64,000 nucleotides of DNA from Anaerocolumna sedimenticola (GCF_009931695.1 NZ_CP048000.1:1391001-1455000), one strand, 5' to 3'; positions 25,607 through 33,815 are shown, numbered from the stretch's first letter. Notes: generated by a model not told the origin, from the letters alone. Translations and numbers: made by a program.

Positions 25607-26374
25607 TTAAAATAAGGCGGAAAACATAGACCCTGAAGAATATGTATTGCTATAGTTACCGTTATAACTATAGGTATTGGCTTTGGAGGCTTCGTGATCC
25701 GCAGCAAAGTTAATTAGAGAAGCCTGAGCAGAGACACGATATGCGTAAGAACCGGTACCATTAAAAAGTGATTTTACAGTATTTATATCCCCTTTAACAA
25801 AAGTTTCCTTATTTAAGGAAAGCGAGTTATCACTGTTAATGGTAATACCTACACTGCTTAATAATTTGGAATTGGAAGCAGTGTTATTGATTAGGTTCTT
25901 CGTTTTGCTTAATATAGAGGTACTGGTAACATCATCAGAAGCCGCCATAACAGAATTATAGTCTGTTACAAACTGAGAAAGTGCTTTATAAATTGTATCA
26001 GTATCATAACCGGTAGTAGAAGTTTTGGTTCCGTCTGCGGCAGTAGTGGTTATTTCCTTTTGGGTAAATATTGAATTTTTACCTGTAGAACAAAGGGCAT
26101 AAGCAGATTCCTTTAAGGCATCCGTACTGCTTTGTACTTTGACTAAGGTCTTGGTATCATCAGAGCTGATGGAATTAGTCTTTACAATGGAAGAGACTGC
26201 GGAGTTAGAACCGTCCTTAGTATAATATGCTTTTAATAGCTTTAAGTAACTTCCGTTTCTAATACTTCCGTAGTCGGACAGGAAGTTCAAATTGGAAACA
26301 GAATTCCCCTTTGAGGAATTTAAGCTCCTAAATAAATAAGAATAATCGGCTCCAGATTGTAAACTTACATTCAT
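25607..26374 (-). CDS. Secreted or surface-type coiled protein, FliD C-terminal-like
   Basis: A Ser/Thr/Asn-rich protein of 255 residues with few charged residues, no signal peptide and a repeating helical pattern. The middle and end (YKALSQFVTDYNSVMAASDD, SKTKNLINNTASNSKLLSSVGITINSDNSLSLNKETFVKGDINTVKSLF) strongly resemble the C-terminal helical bundle of flagellar cap protein FliD. The FliD D2-D3 domains and other flagellar genes are absent. It may be a stand-alone FliD paralogue or an exported filament-like protein. ATG follows AAGGAGTG. Own terminator. Function uncertain. Confidence 0.65.
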   Translation of the reverse strand: MNVSLQSGADYSYLFRSLNSSKGNSVSNLNFLSDYGSIRNGSYLKLLKAYYTKDGSNSAVSSIVKTNSISSDDTKTLVKVQSSTDALKESAYALCSTGKNSIFTQKEITTTAADGTKTSTTGYDTDTIYKALSQFVTDYNSVMAASDDVTSTSILSKTKNLINNTASNSKLLSSVGITINSDNSLSLNKETFVKGDINTVKSLFNGTGSYAYRVSAQASLINFAADHEASKANTYSYNGNYSNTYSSGSMFSALF

Positions 26375-26778
26375 AGTATCACTCCTTGCGAATTGGAGGC
26401 ATCCATGCCTGCATTAACACGGTAACAAATAGTATAAGGAATTATTTGCTTTGCATTTTATTATAATAGATATCGGCATTTCTTTCAATAAAAATAATAA
26501 TAAAACAGCTCTGAAAGGTAAAATTCTATACTTATAGTAACTTTACTATTTAGCTTATTAAAAACAAATAAAATTGCGTTTATACACAGGTGCTAATTAA
26601 AATCAGAATATTATACACATCACACAAGTAGTACACCATTTTTATTTCCATGTAAGATATTGACAAAACTATGAAAACTATATACAATTAAACTCAACAG
26701 AATAAGCATAGTAATTTAGTAAAGAAAGGTGGAATGACATCCGGTATGCTTTAGATTTATAACAAGTGTACACGGAAA
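26375..26778. other. Gene-free AT-rich intergenic stretch
   Basis: No ORF with a ribosome site and no conserved RNA class was recognised. It must hold the promoter of the minus-strand FliD-like gene. AAGAAAGGTGGAATGACATCC near 26720 looks like a ribosome site, but the reading frame after it stops within a few codons. Confidence 0.4.
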
Positions 26779-26879
26779 AGTAATTTTAAAATCATTAGCT
26801 GAATAATTGAGTAAAAGAAAAAGCTGTCTTATATACAGTTTAATTTTCATGCTCAATTACTTATGATTTTAAGATTACT
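26779..26879. repeat. 101-bp inverted repeat (long hairpin)
   Basis: AGTAATTTTAAAATCATTAG (26779-26798) pairs with CTTATGATTTTAAGATTACT (26860-26879) with two mismatches. TAATTGAG pairs with CTCAATTA, and AGCTGT with ACAGTT at the tip, leaving a small loop at about 26828-26834. It contains no gene. It could be a MITE or a structured RNA, and a terminator follows 28 bases later. Confidence 0.7.
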
Positions 26880-26906
26880 CGCATGTGCTTTCATCAAGGA
26901 ATTTGA

Positions 26907-26935
26907 GCCGTAGAGTAAATCTACGGCTTTTATTT
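26907..26935 (+). terminator. Orphan terminator
   Basis: GCCGTAG (26907-26913) with CTACGGC (26921-26927) then TTTATTTTC. No plus-strand gene lies upstream for over 500 bases, so it may end a small RNA that includes the inverted repeat at 26779-26879. Confidence 0.65.
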
Positions 26936-27028
26936 TCGCGAAAGCTAAGTGAGAATTAGCAAGCTTGCTTGTAATAATTCGAACGAGCACGCGAACCGAA
27001 GAAACTCGCAAAGCGTGTTTCTTCCGGT
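26935..27028. repeat. Dispersed intergenic repeat, copy B (inverted)
   Basis: Reverse complement of copy A (5579-5672) with about 12 differences in 94 positions. Read on the minus strand the hairpin is ACCGGAAGAAAC-A-CGC-TTT-GCG-A-GTTTCTTCGGT. The CGC/GCG inner stem replaces the CCT/GGG of copy A, keeping the pairing. Lies just upstream of the methyltransferase gene. Confidence 0.78.
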
Positions 27029-27087
27029 ATTAGGCTAAATTATTATGCTTTTATTTTGTTAATAAAAAATTGGAGGAATTAATTATA

Positions 27088-27957
27088 ATGCAAAAAAATA
27101 AGAACCTTATTATAAACGGAAATATGAATATGGAACTGCTGTTAAACTCTGTAAAGAAGCCGGATTTATACTCTACTTTAGAAGAACCATTCTGGGATGA
27201 TCCTTATATAGCACAACAAATGCTGGAAGCTCACTTAAATCCTGATTGGGATGCGGCAAGTTATAATCATAAAACAATTGACCAAATTGTAGAATGGCAG
27301 ATTAAATATCTAAACTTAAAAAAAGGTGCAAAAATATTAGATTTGGGCTGTGGCCCGGGTCTGTACTGCACCCGGTTCTCCCGGTATGGACTTGATGTTA
27401 CAGGTATGGATTATTCCGGAAATTCTATAAGTTATGCTAAAAAGTATGCAGAAACCAATGATTTAAACATTCAATATATCTATCAGGACTATCTCACAAT
27501 GGACTATTCCGATAAGTTTGATGCTATTTTCCTGATTTACTGTGATTTAGGTGCACTTTCTGATAGCAGACGTGATCTGTTGCTGCAAAAGATACATAAA
27601 GCACTGAAACCTGGTGGGGTATTTGTATTTGATGCTTTCACAAGATTCAATTGGGAGCAGCAATCTATGCGTAATTGGTATATGAGCGAATCAGGATTTT
27701 GGAGTCCGTACCCACATCTTGTTCTGGAGCAGACCGTTGACTTTGAAGCTGAGAATGTTTTACTCCGGCAATATACCATTATTGACAGCAGGGGTGAAGT
27801 AACTACCTATAATTTAAGGGACCATTATTACACGAAACAGAATATTCTGCTATTAATGAAGAGATATGGATATCATGTACAGGATGTTTGGAGTGACTTA
27901 ACAGGTAAGGATTATGAGGAAAATACGAAATGTATGGGTATTGCTGCCAAAAAGTAG
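27088..27957 (+). CDS. Class I SAM-dependent methyltransferase
   Basis: Rossmann-type methyltransferase, 289 residues from the ATG at 27088. That start is preferred over the TTG at 27070 because TTGGAGGAA is the ribosome site. SAM-binding motif I is ILDLGCGPGLYC (about residue 87), with the acidic end of strand 2 at VTGMDYSG. Motif IV is DAIFLIYCDLGAL and a later LKPGGVFVFDAF strand is present. The N-terminal 60 residues contain an acidic WDDPYIAQQML segment. The substrate cannot be told; homologues are generic small-molecule methyltransferases. Own terminator follows. Confidence 0.9.
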   Translation: MQKNKNLIINGNMNMELLLNSVKKPDLYSTLEEPFWDDPYIAQQMLEAHLNPDWDAASYNHKTIDQIVEWQIKYLNLKKGAKILDLGCGPGLYCTRFSRYGLDVTGMDYSGNSISYAKKYAETNDLNIQYIYQDYLTMDYSDKFDAIFLIYCDLGALSDSRRDLLLQKIHKALKPGGVFVFDAFTRFNWEQQSMRNWYMSESGFWSPYPHLVLEQTVDFEAENVLLRQYTIIDSRGEVTTYNLRDHYYTKQNILLLMKRYGYHVQDVWSDLTGKDYEENTKCMGIAAKK

Positions 27958-28000
27958 ACAGTTCCGTCAGGTAAGATATTAATTACCTTATATTGAAATG

Positions 28001-28038
28001 ACAGAGAATCTATAATTATATGGATTCTCTGTTATTGC
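28001..28038 (+). terminator. Terminator after the methyltransferase gene
   Basis: Perfect 10-bp stem ACAGAGAATC (28001-28010) with GATTCTCTGT (28023-28032), then a short T-containing tail TATTGC. Confidence 0.65.
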
Positions 28039-28152
28039 TATCTTGCCTCAGAATAATGAAGGATTATGCTATCAAAGCAATTAGAAATATTGCATATAAC
28101 AATAGGGGGTGGTAATATATGGTTAAAATAATATTATTTGAGGGAGTAAAAG

Positions 28153-29391
28153 ATGGAAATTCAAAAAACGGATTTAAACCATATAAAAAAAATGTCCTAC
28201 ATCAGGATGAAATGTATATCTGTTCTATCTATTGCAGTATTCTTTTTATTATTGATTACGATGTTAATTAATATTACGGTTGAATATGGAGCCGATATTA
28301 ATATAATAAGAGCTTTTCTTCATGGTCTGATTTATGTTCCGCTGCTGATAGGAACCATGACGATTTATATCATATGCCGAAGAAAATTAAAGCGGGATTT
28401 TTCCGGCAGAATCAATGCAAGGACCGGAAAGGAAAATATTTTCCATATTATTATAAAAACGATTTCAATAATTGCGGCTGTTTTCCTTATAATTTTAGTT
28501 CTGATTCCATATGTTGGACTACCTGCGTTCGTGAACCGCCATGTTAATTACCGCGGATATGCAACTTTCAATTTTCCGCTGCAGGATGTTTATCAGGCGG
28601 AGGATTATAATCTGAAAGAAAACCAAATGTATTTAAAGACGGAGGATGGTCTGAAAATATGGGTTTCGGAAATATATTCGGATCATCCGAAAGCAGTTAT
28701 TATTTATTTAAGTGGTATAGTCCAGCCATCTGTTACATATTTTTACGGACATGGGAAGTTCATGCAGGAAAATGGTTATTCATCCATATTGCTTGAAGTC
28801 CGTGGGCATGGTAAAAGCGACGGCAACAGGATATGCCTGGGTTATGACGAAGTGAATGACGTGAAAGCTGTTGTGGATTACATTAAGAGCGAAGAAAAGT
28901 ATAAAGATGTTCCGATTGTGGTGCAGGGAGCATCTATGGGCGGGGCAATTGGGGTAAATTCATTTGGACAGATAAAGGATATTGATGCTCTGATCGCTAT
29001 GTCGGCATATTCCAGCTTTGAAGATGTTGTGCTGGATGAGTTGGACGGACTTGGAGTACCGGTTTTTCTTCGGTCTATAGAAAAACCGCTTTTCAGCTCC
29101 TCTTTAAAATTGATATATGGAAGTAATAAAGTAAACCATATTAAGCCTGTTGAACAGATTAAAAATGCCAATGGAAGACCCGTGCTTTTAATTGCCAACA
29201 AAGGAGATACCGAAGTGCCTGCCGTAAGTATGTATAGGCTGAAAAAGGCATGTCCGGATGCGGAAGTGTGGCTGCGTAATTCGTGGGAGCATTTTATAGT
29301 AAAAGATTGTGATTTTAAAAATGTTGCGGAAGATGAGGAATATTGTAGTAAAATTCTCGGTTTTTTAGAAAATAAGGTACGGCATAAATGA
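28153..29391 (+). CDS. Membrane-anchored alpha/beta hydrolase
   Basis: Residues 1-125 contain three hydrophobic helices (VLSIAVFFLLLITMLI, FLHGLIYVPLLIGTMTIYII, IISIIAAVFLIILVLIP). The remaining 285 form an alpha/beta-hydrolase domain facing one side of the membrane. Catalytic elements: oxyanion strand VIIYLSGI, nucleophile elbow QGASMGGA (Ser in GASMG), acid residue in NKGDTEVP and histidine in NSWEHFIV. It resembles YqkD/BAAT-like serine hydrolases of unknown substrate. The ATG is 13 bases after TGAGGGAG. It stands alone, with a terminator behind it that also serves the convergent toxin gene. Confidence 0.88.
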   Translation: MEIQKTDLNHIKKMSYIRMKCISVLSIAVFFLLLITMLINITVEYGADINIIRAFLHGLIYVPLLIGTMTIYIICRRKLKRDFSGRINARTGKENIFHIIIKTISIIAAVFLIILVLIPYVGLPAFVNRHVNYRGYATFNFPLQDVYQAEDYNLKENQMYLKTEDGLKIWVSEIYSDHPKAVIIYLSGIVQPSVTYFYGHGKFMQENGYSSILLEVRGHGKSDGNRICLGYDEVNDVKAVVDYIKSEEKYKDVPIVVQGASMGGAIGVNSFGQIKDIDALIAMSAYSSFEDVVLDELDGLGVPVFLRSIEKPLFSSSLKLIYGSNKVNHIKPVEQIKNANGRPVLLIANKGDTEVPAVSMYRLKKACPDAEVWLRNSWEHFIVKDCDFKNVAEDEEYCSKILGFLENKVRHK

Positions 29392-29440
29392 TCAAATTAC
29401 ATTTAGGGTTAAAACCTATGCTTGCCCTAAGTGTTGAATA

Positions 29441-29486
29441 AAAATGATTATCCTAGACTTCTCAGGGTGCAGGATAATCATTTTTT
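29441..29486. terminator. Bidirectional terminator between hydrolase and toxin genes
   Basis: AAAATGATTATCCT (29441-29454) with AGGATAATCATTTT (29471-29484), a perfect 14-bp stem with T-runs on both sides. The toxin stop codon lies inside the stem. Confidence 0.88.
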
Positions 29487-29582
29487 GTTGTTCATCTTTT
29501 TCAAATGAACAACAAGAGTGATTAAAGCTATAACAAAGGTAGCAAATGCTATCATTAAAGATAAAGCTTCCGCAACTGTCAT
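29478..29582 (-). CDS. Holin-like type I toxin peptide (34 aa)
   Basis: Short minus-strand gene. The peptide begins MTVAEALSLMIAFATFVIAL and ends VVHLKKMNNKK: one membrane helix with a basic tail. This matches the family of putative holin-like toxins of Firmicutes, whose standard start is MTVxxALxLMIAFxTFV. AAAGGGGAG lies 8 bases before the ATG, and a further AGGAGGAGG leader site is about 60 bases upstream. Such peptides are made from chromosomal type I toxin-antitoxin loci, held off by an antisense RNA. CTTGCCCT (29421) and AGGGCAAG (about 29650) flank the gene and could form part of such a structure. No antitoxin promoter was established. The 270 bases to the sigma gene otherwise hold only its promoter region. 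Confidence 0.85.
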   Translation of the reverse strand: MTVAEALSLMIAFATFVIALITLVVHLKKMNNKK

Positions 29583-29853
29583 AAGGTTCACTCCCCTTTC
29601 TATGTAATCTCGTCAAGGTAAGTTCACCTCCTCCTATGTAAAAATAAGAGGGCAAGCACTCATAATTATCCCAAGTCAATAAAATTGACTCTGTTCCTGT
29701 TACCATAAGAATATCGTAGCATTGAAAAGAGAAAAAGTCGATTAATATATGGAATTTAATGGATTCTGTTTATGGCTTTAATGAAATAATATATTAGGTT
29801 ATGTAACCTTAAGCTTTTTCTAATGGTCTAATAAGTAGAAAGGAGGTCATAAT

Positions 29854-30390
29854 ATGGACAATATATCAAGGCCAATCAGTATAAAAACTATGGATGAACA
29901 GGCCAATAAAATCGTCAGCGACTTGATGGGAGAATATGCAGACAGTGTTTTGAGGATGTGTTACCTTTATCTAAAAGATTATCATCTGGCAGAAGATGTG
30001 ACACAGGAAACGTTTATCAGAGTTATGAAGCATTATGATAAGTTTAGGAAGGAATCTTCCGTAAAAACATGGATAATGAAGATTGCTATTAATCTTTGTA
30101 AAAATCAGATGAAGACCTGGTGGTATAAAAGACAAAACTTTAATGATATTACTGAAATAGCTTATGATGCGAGCTATGATGGATTAGTGGATAGGCAGGA
30201 GTTATTTCATGAGATAAATAAATTATCAACGAAGTATAAAGAAATTATCTTGCTATTTTATTATCAGGAAATGCCTGTCTCTGAAATAGCAGAAATATTG
30301 AAGCTAAAAGAATCAGCTGTAAAGACAAGGTTGTTTCGGGCAAGGGAACAGCTTAAATTGAATTATTTGGAGGACGAATCCTATGAATGA
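29854..30390 (+). CDS. ECF-type RNA polymerase sigma factor
   Basis: 178-residue sigma-70 family factor lacking region 1 and 3. Region 2 reads YADSVLRMCYLYLKDYHLAEDVTQETFIRVMKHY, with the DxTQETF -10-binding motif. Region 4 reads STKYKEIILLFYYQEMPVSEIAEILKLKESAVKTRLFRAREQLK, a helix-turn-helix for the -35 element. AAAGGAGGT precedes the ATG. Its stop overlaps the start of the DUF4179 gene by 8 bases, so the anti-sigma-type partner is co-translated. GTAACC (about 29802) some 20 bases before GGTCTAAT could be its own autoregulated promoter; this is tentative. Confidence 0.93.
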   Translation: MDNISRPISIKTMDEQANKIVSDLMGEYADSVLRMCYLYLKDYHLAEDVTQETFIRVMKHYDKFRKESSVKTWIMKIAINLCKNQMKTWWYKRQNFNDITEIAYDASYDGLVDRQELFHEINKLSTKYKEIILLFYYQEMPVSEIAEILKLKESAVKTRLFRAREQLKLNYLEDESYE

Positions 30391-31354
30391 TATTAAAAAA
30401 GCGTTAGACAGCGGAATGAAAAGTATACATTTTGACGAAAACCTGGTTTTAAATAATATTAACCGTAATTATAGAATGAAAAGTATACTGAAAGAGACAG
30501 CAGCAGTTGTGGCAGTAATTGCATTGGTTACAGTTTGTACTATAACGGAAACGGCACAGTCGGCATTTGCTTATGTATATCGTTCGATTGCAGATATTAT
30601 GGAGAAGAATGATAAAGTTGAAGAGTATATCAAGGTAATTGGCAAATCTGTAACTGATAATGGAATTACTGTGACATTGAGTGATGCTATCGTTTCAGAA
30701 GAAAAATTGATTTTTTCGATTGATATTTCAGATGGGGAAAAACTGGAAGACAAAACGGCTTATTGGGGAGATAATATAAAAATCTATATGGACGGCAAGG
30801 AAATGCCGGTTATTGGAATGGATGGCACCGGACAAGTGCTGGATGAGTATACCTTTAATAATATTTTTGAATATTATATTGGTTTGATTGCTCCGGAAGA
30901 AGAACATAAATTTGAGATAGCAATAACTAAAATAGGTGAGAAGAATAAAGAAACCAGTGGTAATTGGACCTTTGATTTTATGGCTAACGGTAAAGCTATG
31001 TCAGGTGATACAAAAGTTGTTATGCTTGATGACATGTTGAATTATAATAATGACAGCATATTTTTTGAAAAATTTGTATCTAATAGCTATGAGAAATTAT
31101 TGTACGTATCTTTTTCTGATGGAACAGGGTATGAAGATAGAGGAAGTGAATTTGATTTAATAGGATATGATGATTTGGGAAATGAAGTCAGGCTTTATGC
31201 ACAACCGGATTACTATAATAAACAAGGCACAATTTTCATCTGCGTGGGCGGTACTGATATTAGTGATGAGGCATCAACACTTACCTTACAAGTAGGTGAT
31301 TGGCCGTATGAATATAATCCATCGAAAGAATCCGTTACAATTAATATTAAGTAA
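30383..31354 (+). CDS. DUF4179 membrane protein, probable anti-sigma factor
   Basis: Residues 1-32 are cytoplasmic, a single hydrophobic helix follows (ETAAVVAVIALVTVCTIT, about residues 37-55), and about 265 residues lie outside. The extracellular part (AFAYVYRSIADIMEKNDKVEEYIKVIGKSVTDNGITVTLSDAI) is the DUF4179 domain, which routinely follows ECF sigma genes in clostridia. The cytoplasmic start probably binds and inhibits the neighbouring sigma factor until an envelope signal releases it. The signal is unknown. Confidence 0.88.
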   Translation: MNDIKKALDSGMKSIHFDENLVLNNINRNYRMKSILKETAAVVAVIALVTVCTITETAQSAFAYVYRSIADIMEKNDKVEEYIKVIGKSVTDNGITVTLSDAIVSEEKLIFSIDISDGEKLEDKTAYWGDNIKIYMDGKEMPVIGMDGTGQVLDEYTFNNIFEYYIGLIAPEEEHKFEIAITKIGEKNKETSGNWTFDFMANGKAMSGDTKVVMLDDMLNYNNDSIFFEKFVSNSYEKLLYVSFSDGTGYEDRGSEFDLIGYDDLGNEVRLYAQPDYYNKQGTIFICVGGTDISDEASTLTLQVGDWPYEYNPSKESVTINIK

Positions 31355-31430
31355 AGAATCTTTTTCAATTTGTAATAAGTATATGTAAGGTTAACAGTAA
31401 ATGGTAAAATAAATGGAATATTTTAAAGTC

Positions 31431-31457
31431 AGAGGGCTGGAAACAGTCCTCTTTTTC
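31431..31457 (+). terminator. Terminator after the sigma/DUF4179 operon
   Basis: AGAGGGCTG (31431-31439), GAAA tetraloop, CAGTCCTCT (31444-31452), then TTTTTC. Confidence 0.8.
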
Positions 31458-31480
31458 TGACTCAATTTTTAGCTAAACAT

Positions 31481-31515
31481 AGGTATCTGATACCTTGTTT
31501 TAGGTATTTGATTCC
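31481..31515 (+). promoter_or_regulatory. Two direct repeats, probable LytTR operator
   Basis: AGGTATCTGATACC (31481-31494) and AGGTATTTGATTCC (31502-31515) are direct repeats with a 21-base period, the spacing expected for a LytTR dimer. They lie about 80 bases upstream of the LytTR gene, so autoregulation is likely. Confidence 0.65.
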
Positions 31516-31596
31516 AACGCGGTTGATATGTATAAAATAAATTTATATAATTTAAATGTAAGTTTAATTAAGATGAAAGAGAGGAGGAAAATTCTT

Positions 31597-32033
31597 TTGA
31601 AACTGTCAGTAAATCAAAGCCTTGAAATCCAAGAGAATGAGATTATTATTAATTGTACGGTAATGGATGACAGATTAAAAAAACTGATTAACATGATAAG
31701 GCAGTACTATTTTTCACTGCAAGGAATACAAGGTACTGAGAGTTATAAATACCTTTGGAAGACATTCTCTTCATAGATTCTGTGGACGGCAAAACATTTC
31801 TTTATTGCAGCAACGAGGTTTATGAATATAAGGATACGTTATCTTCCTTAGAGCAGATGCTTTTATATACTTCCTTTGTACGTATCAGCAAAAACTGCAT
31901 TATGAATTTGAATGAATTAAGAAGTGTTCGGTCCTATTTAAATCACAGAATGGAAGCAACTATGAAAAATGGCGAAAAACTCATTGTATCAAGAGGTTAT
32001 ATTGATCATTTAAAGAAAAAATTAGGAGAATAG
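31597..32033 (+). pseudogene. LytTR-family DNA-binding regulator, frameshifted
   Basis: The N-terminal half (KLSVNQSLEIQENEIIINCTVMDDR ... QGIQGTESYK) and the LytTR DNA-binding half (EDILFIDSVDGKTFLY ... FVRISKNCIMNLNELRSVRSYL) are in different frames. They rejoin if one A is added to the AAA at 31747-31749 (YKIPLEDILFIDS). The TTG at 31597 is taken as start because GAGAGGAGG precedes it. Such stand-alone LytTR proteins repress or activate an operon with a DUF3021 membrane protein, which follows 12 bases later. The break could be a real inactivation or an undercalled base. Confidence 0.88.
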
Positions 32034-32045
32034 GGAGGGTTTTAA

Positions 32046-32495
32046 ATGAAAGAGATAAGAAAGTACCATTTACCCAATATATGTATGGCGTTTACCTTTG
32101 TAATTATATTAGCGTCCATTAACAATCTCATTAACAACAATGATCCGACGGGATATCATACGTTTGTATTGCAGTTTGCAGTACTTTTAGTAGTAATCCA
32201 TGTAGTAAGTTATTTTATTAACAAGATAGATTTTAAGAATGATAAGCTGCAGGTTGGAATTGTATACTGCCTGAATTATGCTATATTTTTGACAATGGCT
32301 TATTTTCTTAACTGGTTTGGTTTCAGAATTTTAAATATCATTATGTTTACAGTTGTATTTATTATTATTTCCGTATGTCTGACTGTCCATAACGCTAAAA
32401 TCAGCAAGGAAGATGAAATATGGATTAATAAAATGTTGGAACAAAGAAATAATATAACCGGGGAAACAAAAGAAGAGAAGCATATTAAGGAATAA
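32046..32495 (+). CDS. DUF3021 membrane protein, LytTR partner
   Basis: 149 residues with four hydrophobic segments (ICMAFTFVIILASI, FVLQFAVLLVVIHVVSYFI, VGIVYCLNYAIFLTMAYFL, FTVVFIIISVCLTV) and a charged C-terminal tail. DUF3021 proteins are paired with stand-alone LytTR regulators and are thought to control their activity at the membrane. AGGGAGGGT precedes the ATG. The complete frame contrasts with its broken partner. An 18-bp terminator hairpin lies 88 bases downstream. Confidence 0.87.
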   Translation: MKEIRKYHLPNICMAFTFVIILASINNLINNNDPTGYHTFVLQFAVLLVVIHVVSYFINKIDFKNDKLQVGIVYCLNYAIFLTMAYFLNWFGFRILNIIMFTVVFIIISVCLTVHNAKISKEDEIWINKMLEQRNNITGETKEEKHIKE

Positions 32496-32582
32496 ACCTA
32501 TACTGATGATTATATTGAGTATTTTATTGAAGTAATGGAAGAATAAAGTTATTATGGAATATAGTTAAAGGCATCACTATAA

Positions 32583-32626
32583 ATGAGCAGCTCCCTGTCA
32601 TTTGACAGGGAGCTGCTCATTTTAAT
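32583..32626. terminator. Perfect 18-bp bidirectional terminator hairpin
   Basis: ATGAGCAGCTCCCTGTCA (32583-32600), a TT loop, TGACAGGGAGCTGCTCAT (32603-32620), then TTTTAAT. An AAA-run on the other side lets it act for both strands. It separates DUF3021 from the convergent gene at 32773. Confidence 0.88.
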
Positions 32627-32772
32627 ATAGATTTTATACTGAATCTGAAAAGATCTTATATTATCGCCGATAATAAATTTATCAAAAGCTGCATTCCAAA
32701 CTTCTGGTAAAAGGCGGTGTTTTTCCACCCGTTCATCGCCTATAGAAACCCGTCCTTCGTTCTATAATATGG

Positions 32773-33009
32773 TTATTCGCCATTATACATAAAAGCAAGT
32801 AATTTTTTTATATCTTCCGGTTCATATGCAATAAGCTCCATTTCGTCAATCTTGCCTTCTGTAAAAACATTGGCCAAAGCAACATATTGTGACAGCTTTG
32901 ACTTTAAATTTAAACGATCTCCTTCGTTTGTAACCAATTCAACTTTACCGGAGCATGAATCAATTATTTTAAATAAACCATTAACATTAGTAATATTCAT
33001 CACTTTCAT
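32773..33009 (-). CDS. Unknown 78-residue cytoplasmic protein
   Basis: Not assigned. It starts MKVMNITNVNGLFKIIDSC after AAGGAG. It has alternating strands and helices (KVELVTNEGDRLNLKSKLSQY, ANVFTEGKIDEMELIAYEPEDIKKLLAFM) and no membrane segment. Small proteins of this look are common and poorly described in Lachnospiraceae. It stands alone in its strand, between a terminator and the divergent DUF2975 operon. Confidence 0.6.
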   Translation of the reverse strand: MKVMNITNVNGLFKIIDSCSGKVELVTNEGDRLNLKSKLSQYVALANVFTEGKIDEMELIAYEPEDIKKLLAFMYNGE

Positions 33010-33205
33010 CTTGCTAATCTCCTTCCGATTTAGAATTCTTCCAAAATTCTTAAATCCCTCATAAAAACTGTCAAAAATAATATGTTGGACTAATTATTTA
33101 CAATATAATTATACACTAGATATATCCAATATAGCAAGCGGTTACACAATATTTTTAACTGCGATAATATACTATTAAGTTTTTAAGCTGTAAATTCATA
33201 AAAAC

Positions 33206-33240
33206 ATCATATCGTGATGAAAATATATCGTAAAACGATA
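33206..33240. promoter_or_regulatory. Candidate operator of the DUF2975/XRE operon
   Basis: CATCATATCGTGATG (33206-33220) is a CATCA/TGATG palindrome. TATCGTAAAACGATA (33226-33240) is a perfect 6-3-6 palindrome, and both contain TATCGT. The short downstream XRE regulator is a natural binder, but this is inference. Confidence 0.5.
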
Positions 33241-33325
33241 AATATATATTGCAATACTTACTGTTATATAGTATAATAAGTTTAAATAAAAGAATCCATT
33301 TTTAAAAACTAAAGGAGATATAATT

Positions 33326-33805
33326 ATGAAACAGCAGGAGATGACGAATTGGTTAAAAGGAATCTGTATTGGTATTGCAGTCATGGGACTTATTTTCTTT
33401 GGTCTGCTTATGCCAAATCTTGCAGTTGAAAGTAAATTGCAATATCCGGAGTTGGCCTTTCTATTCTGGCCCGGCTTAATCTATGTCTGGATTATTGGGG
33501 TCCTTTGTTATGCAATTCTCTACCAGTTCTGGAAAGTGTGCTTACAGATTGGTAAGGAGAATTCTTTTTCTGTAGAAAATTCAAGGGCATTTGTAAAAAT
33601 AAGTAAACTAGGCGTTGTAATTTCGGTTATGTGCTTTCTTGGGATGTTTTACTTGGGGGTAAATAAATGGTTGAATCCAGGTATTATGTTTCTTATGATC
33701 GGGGCTATTTTTATTGGGATTATCATTACAGTGTTGGCAGCAGCGCTGTCCCGTCTTATCTTAAAAGCGTATGAGCTGAAAAAAGAAAATGAACTTACAA
33801 TCTGA
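33326..33805 (+). CDS. DUF2975 membrane protein
   Basis: 159 residues with four hydrophobic helices (GICIGIAVMGLIFFGLLMP, FLFWPGLIYVWIIGVLCYAIL, GVVISVMCFLGMFYLG, IMFLMIGAIFIGIIITVLAAALSRLI). Between helices 2 and 3 is the family motif GKENSFSVENSRAFVKISKLG. DUF2975 proteins are found beside a small XRE regulator, as here. Their function is not established. AAAGGAGA precedes the ATG, and the next gene starts 10 bases after its stop codon. Confidence 0.88.
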   Translation: MKQQEMTNWLKGICIGIAVMGLIFFGLLMPNLAVESKLQYPELAFLFWPGLIYVWIIGVLCYAILYQFWKVCLQIGKENSFSVENSRAFVKISKLGVVISVMCFLGMFYLGVNKWLNPGIMFLMIGAIFIGIIITVLAAALSRLILKAYELKKENELTI

Positions 33806-33815
33806 GGTGAATGAT

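Noticed and set aside
29416..29706. 96-residue minus-strand frame over the toxin locus
   Set aside because: Different frame from the well-supported 34-residue toxin gene; shadow of its leader and terminator.
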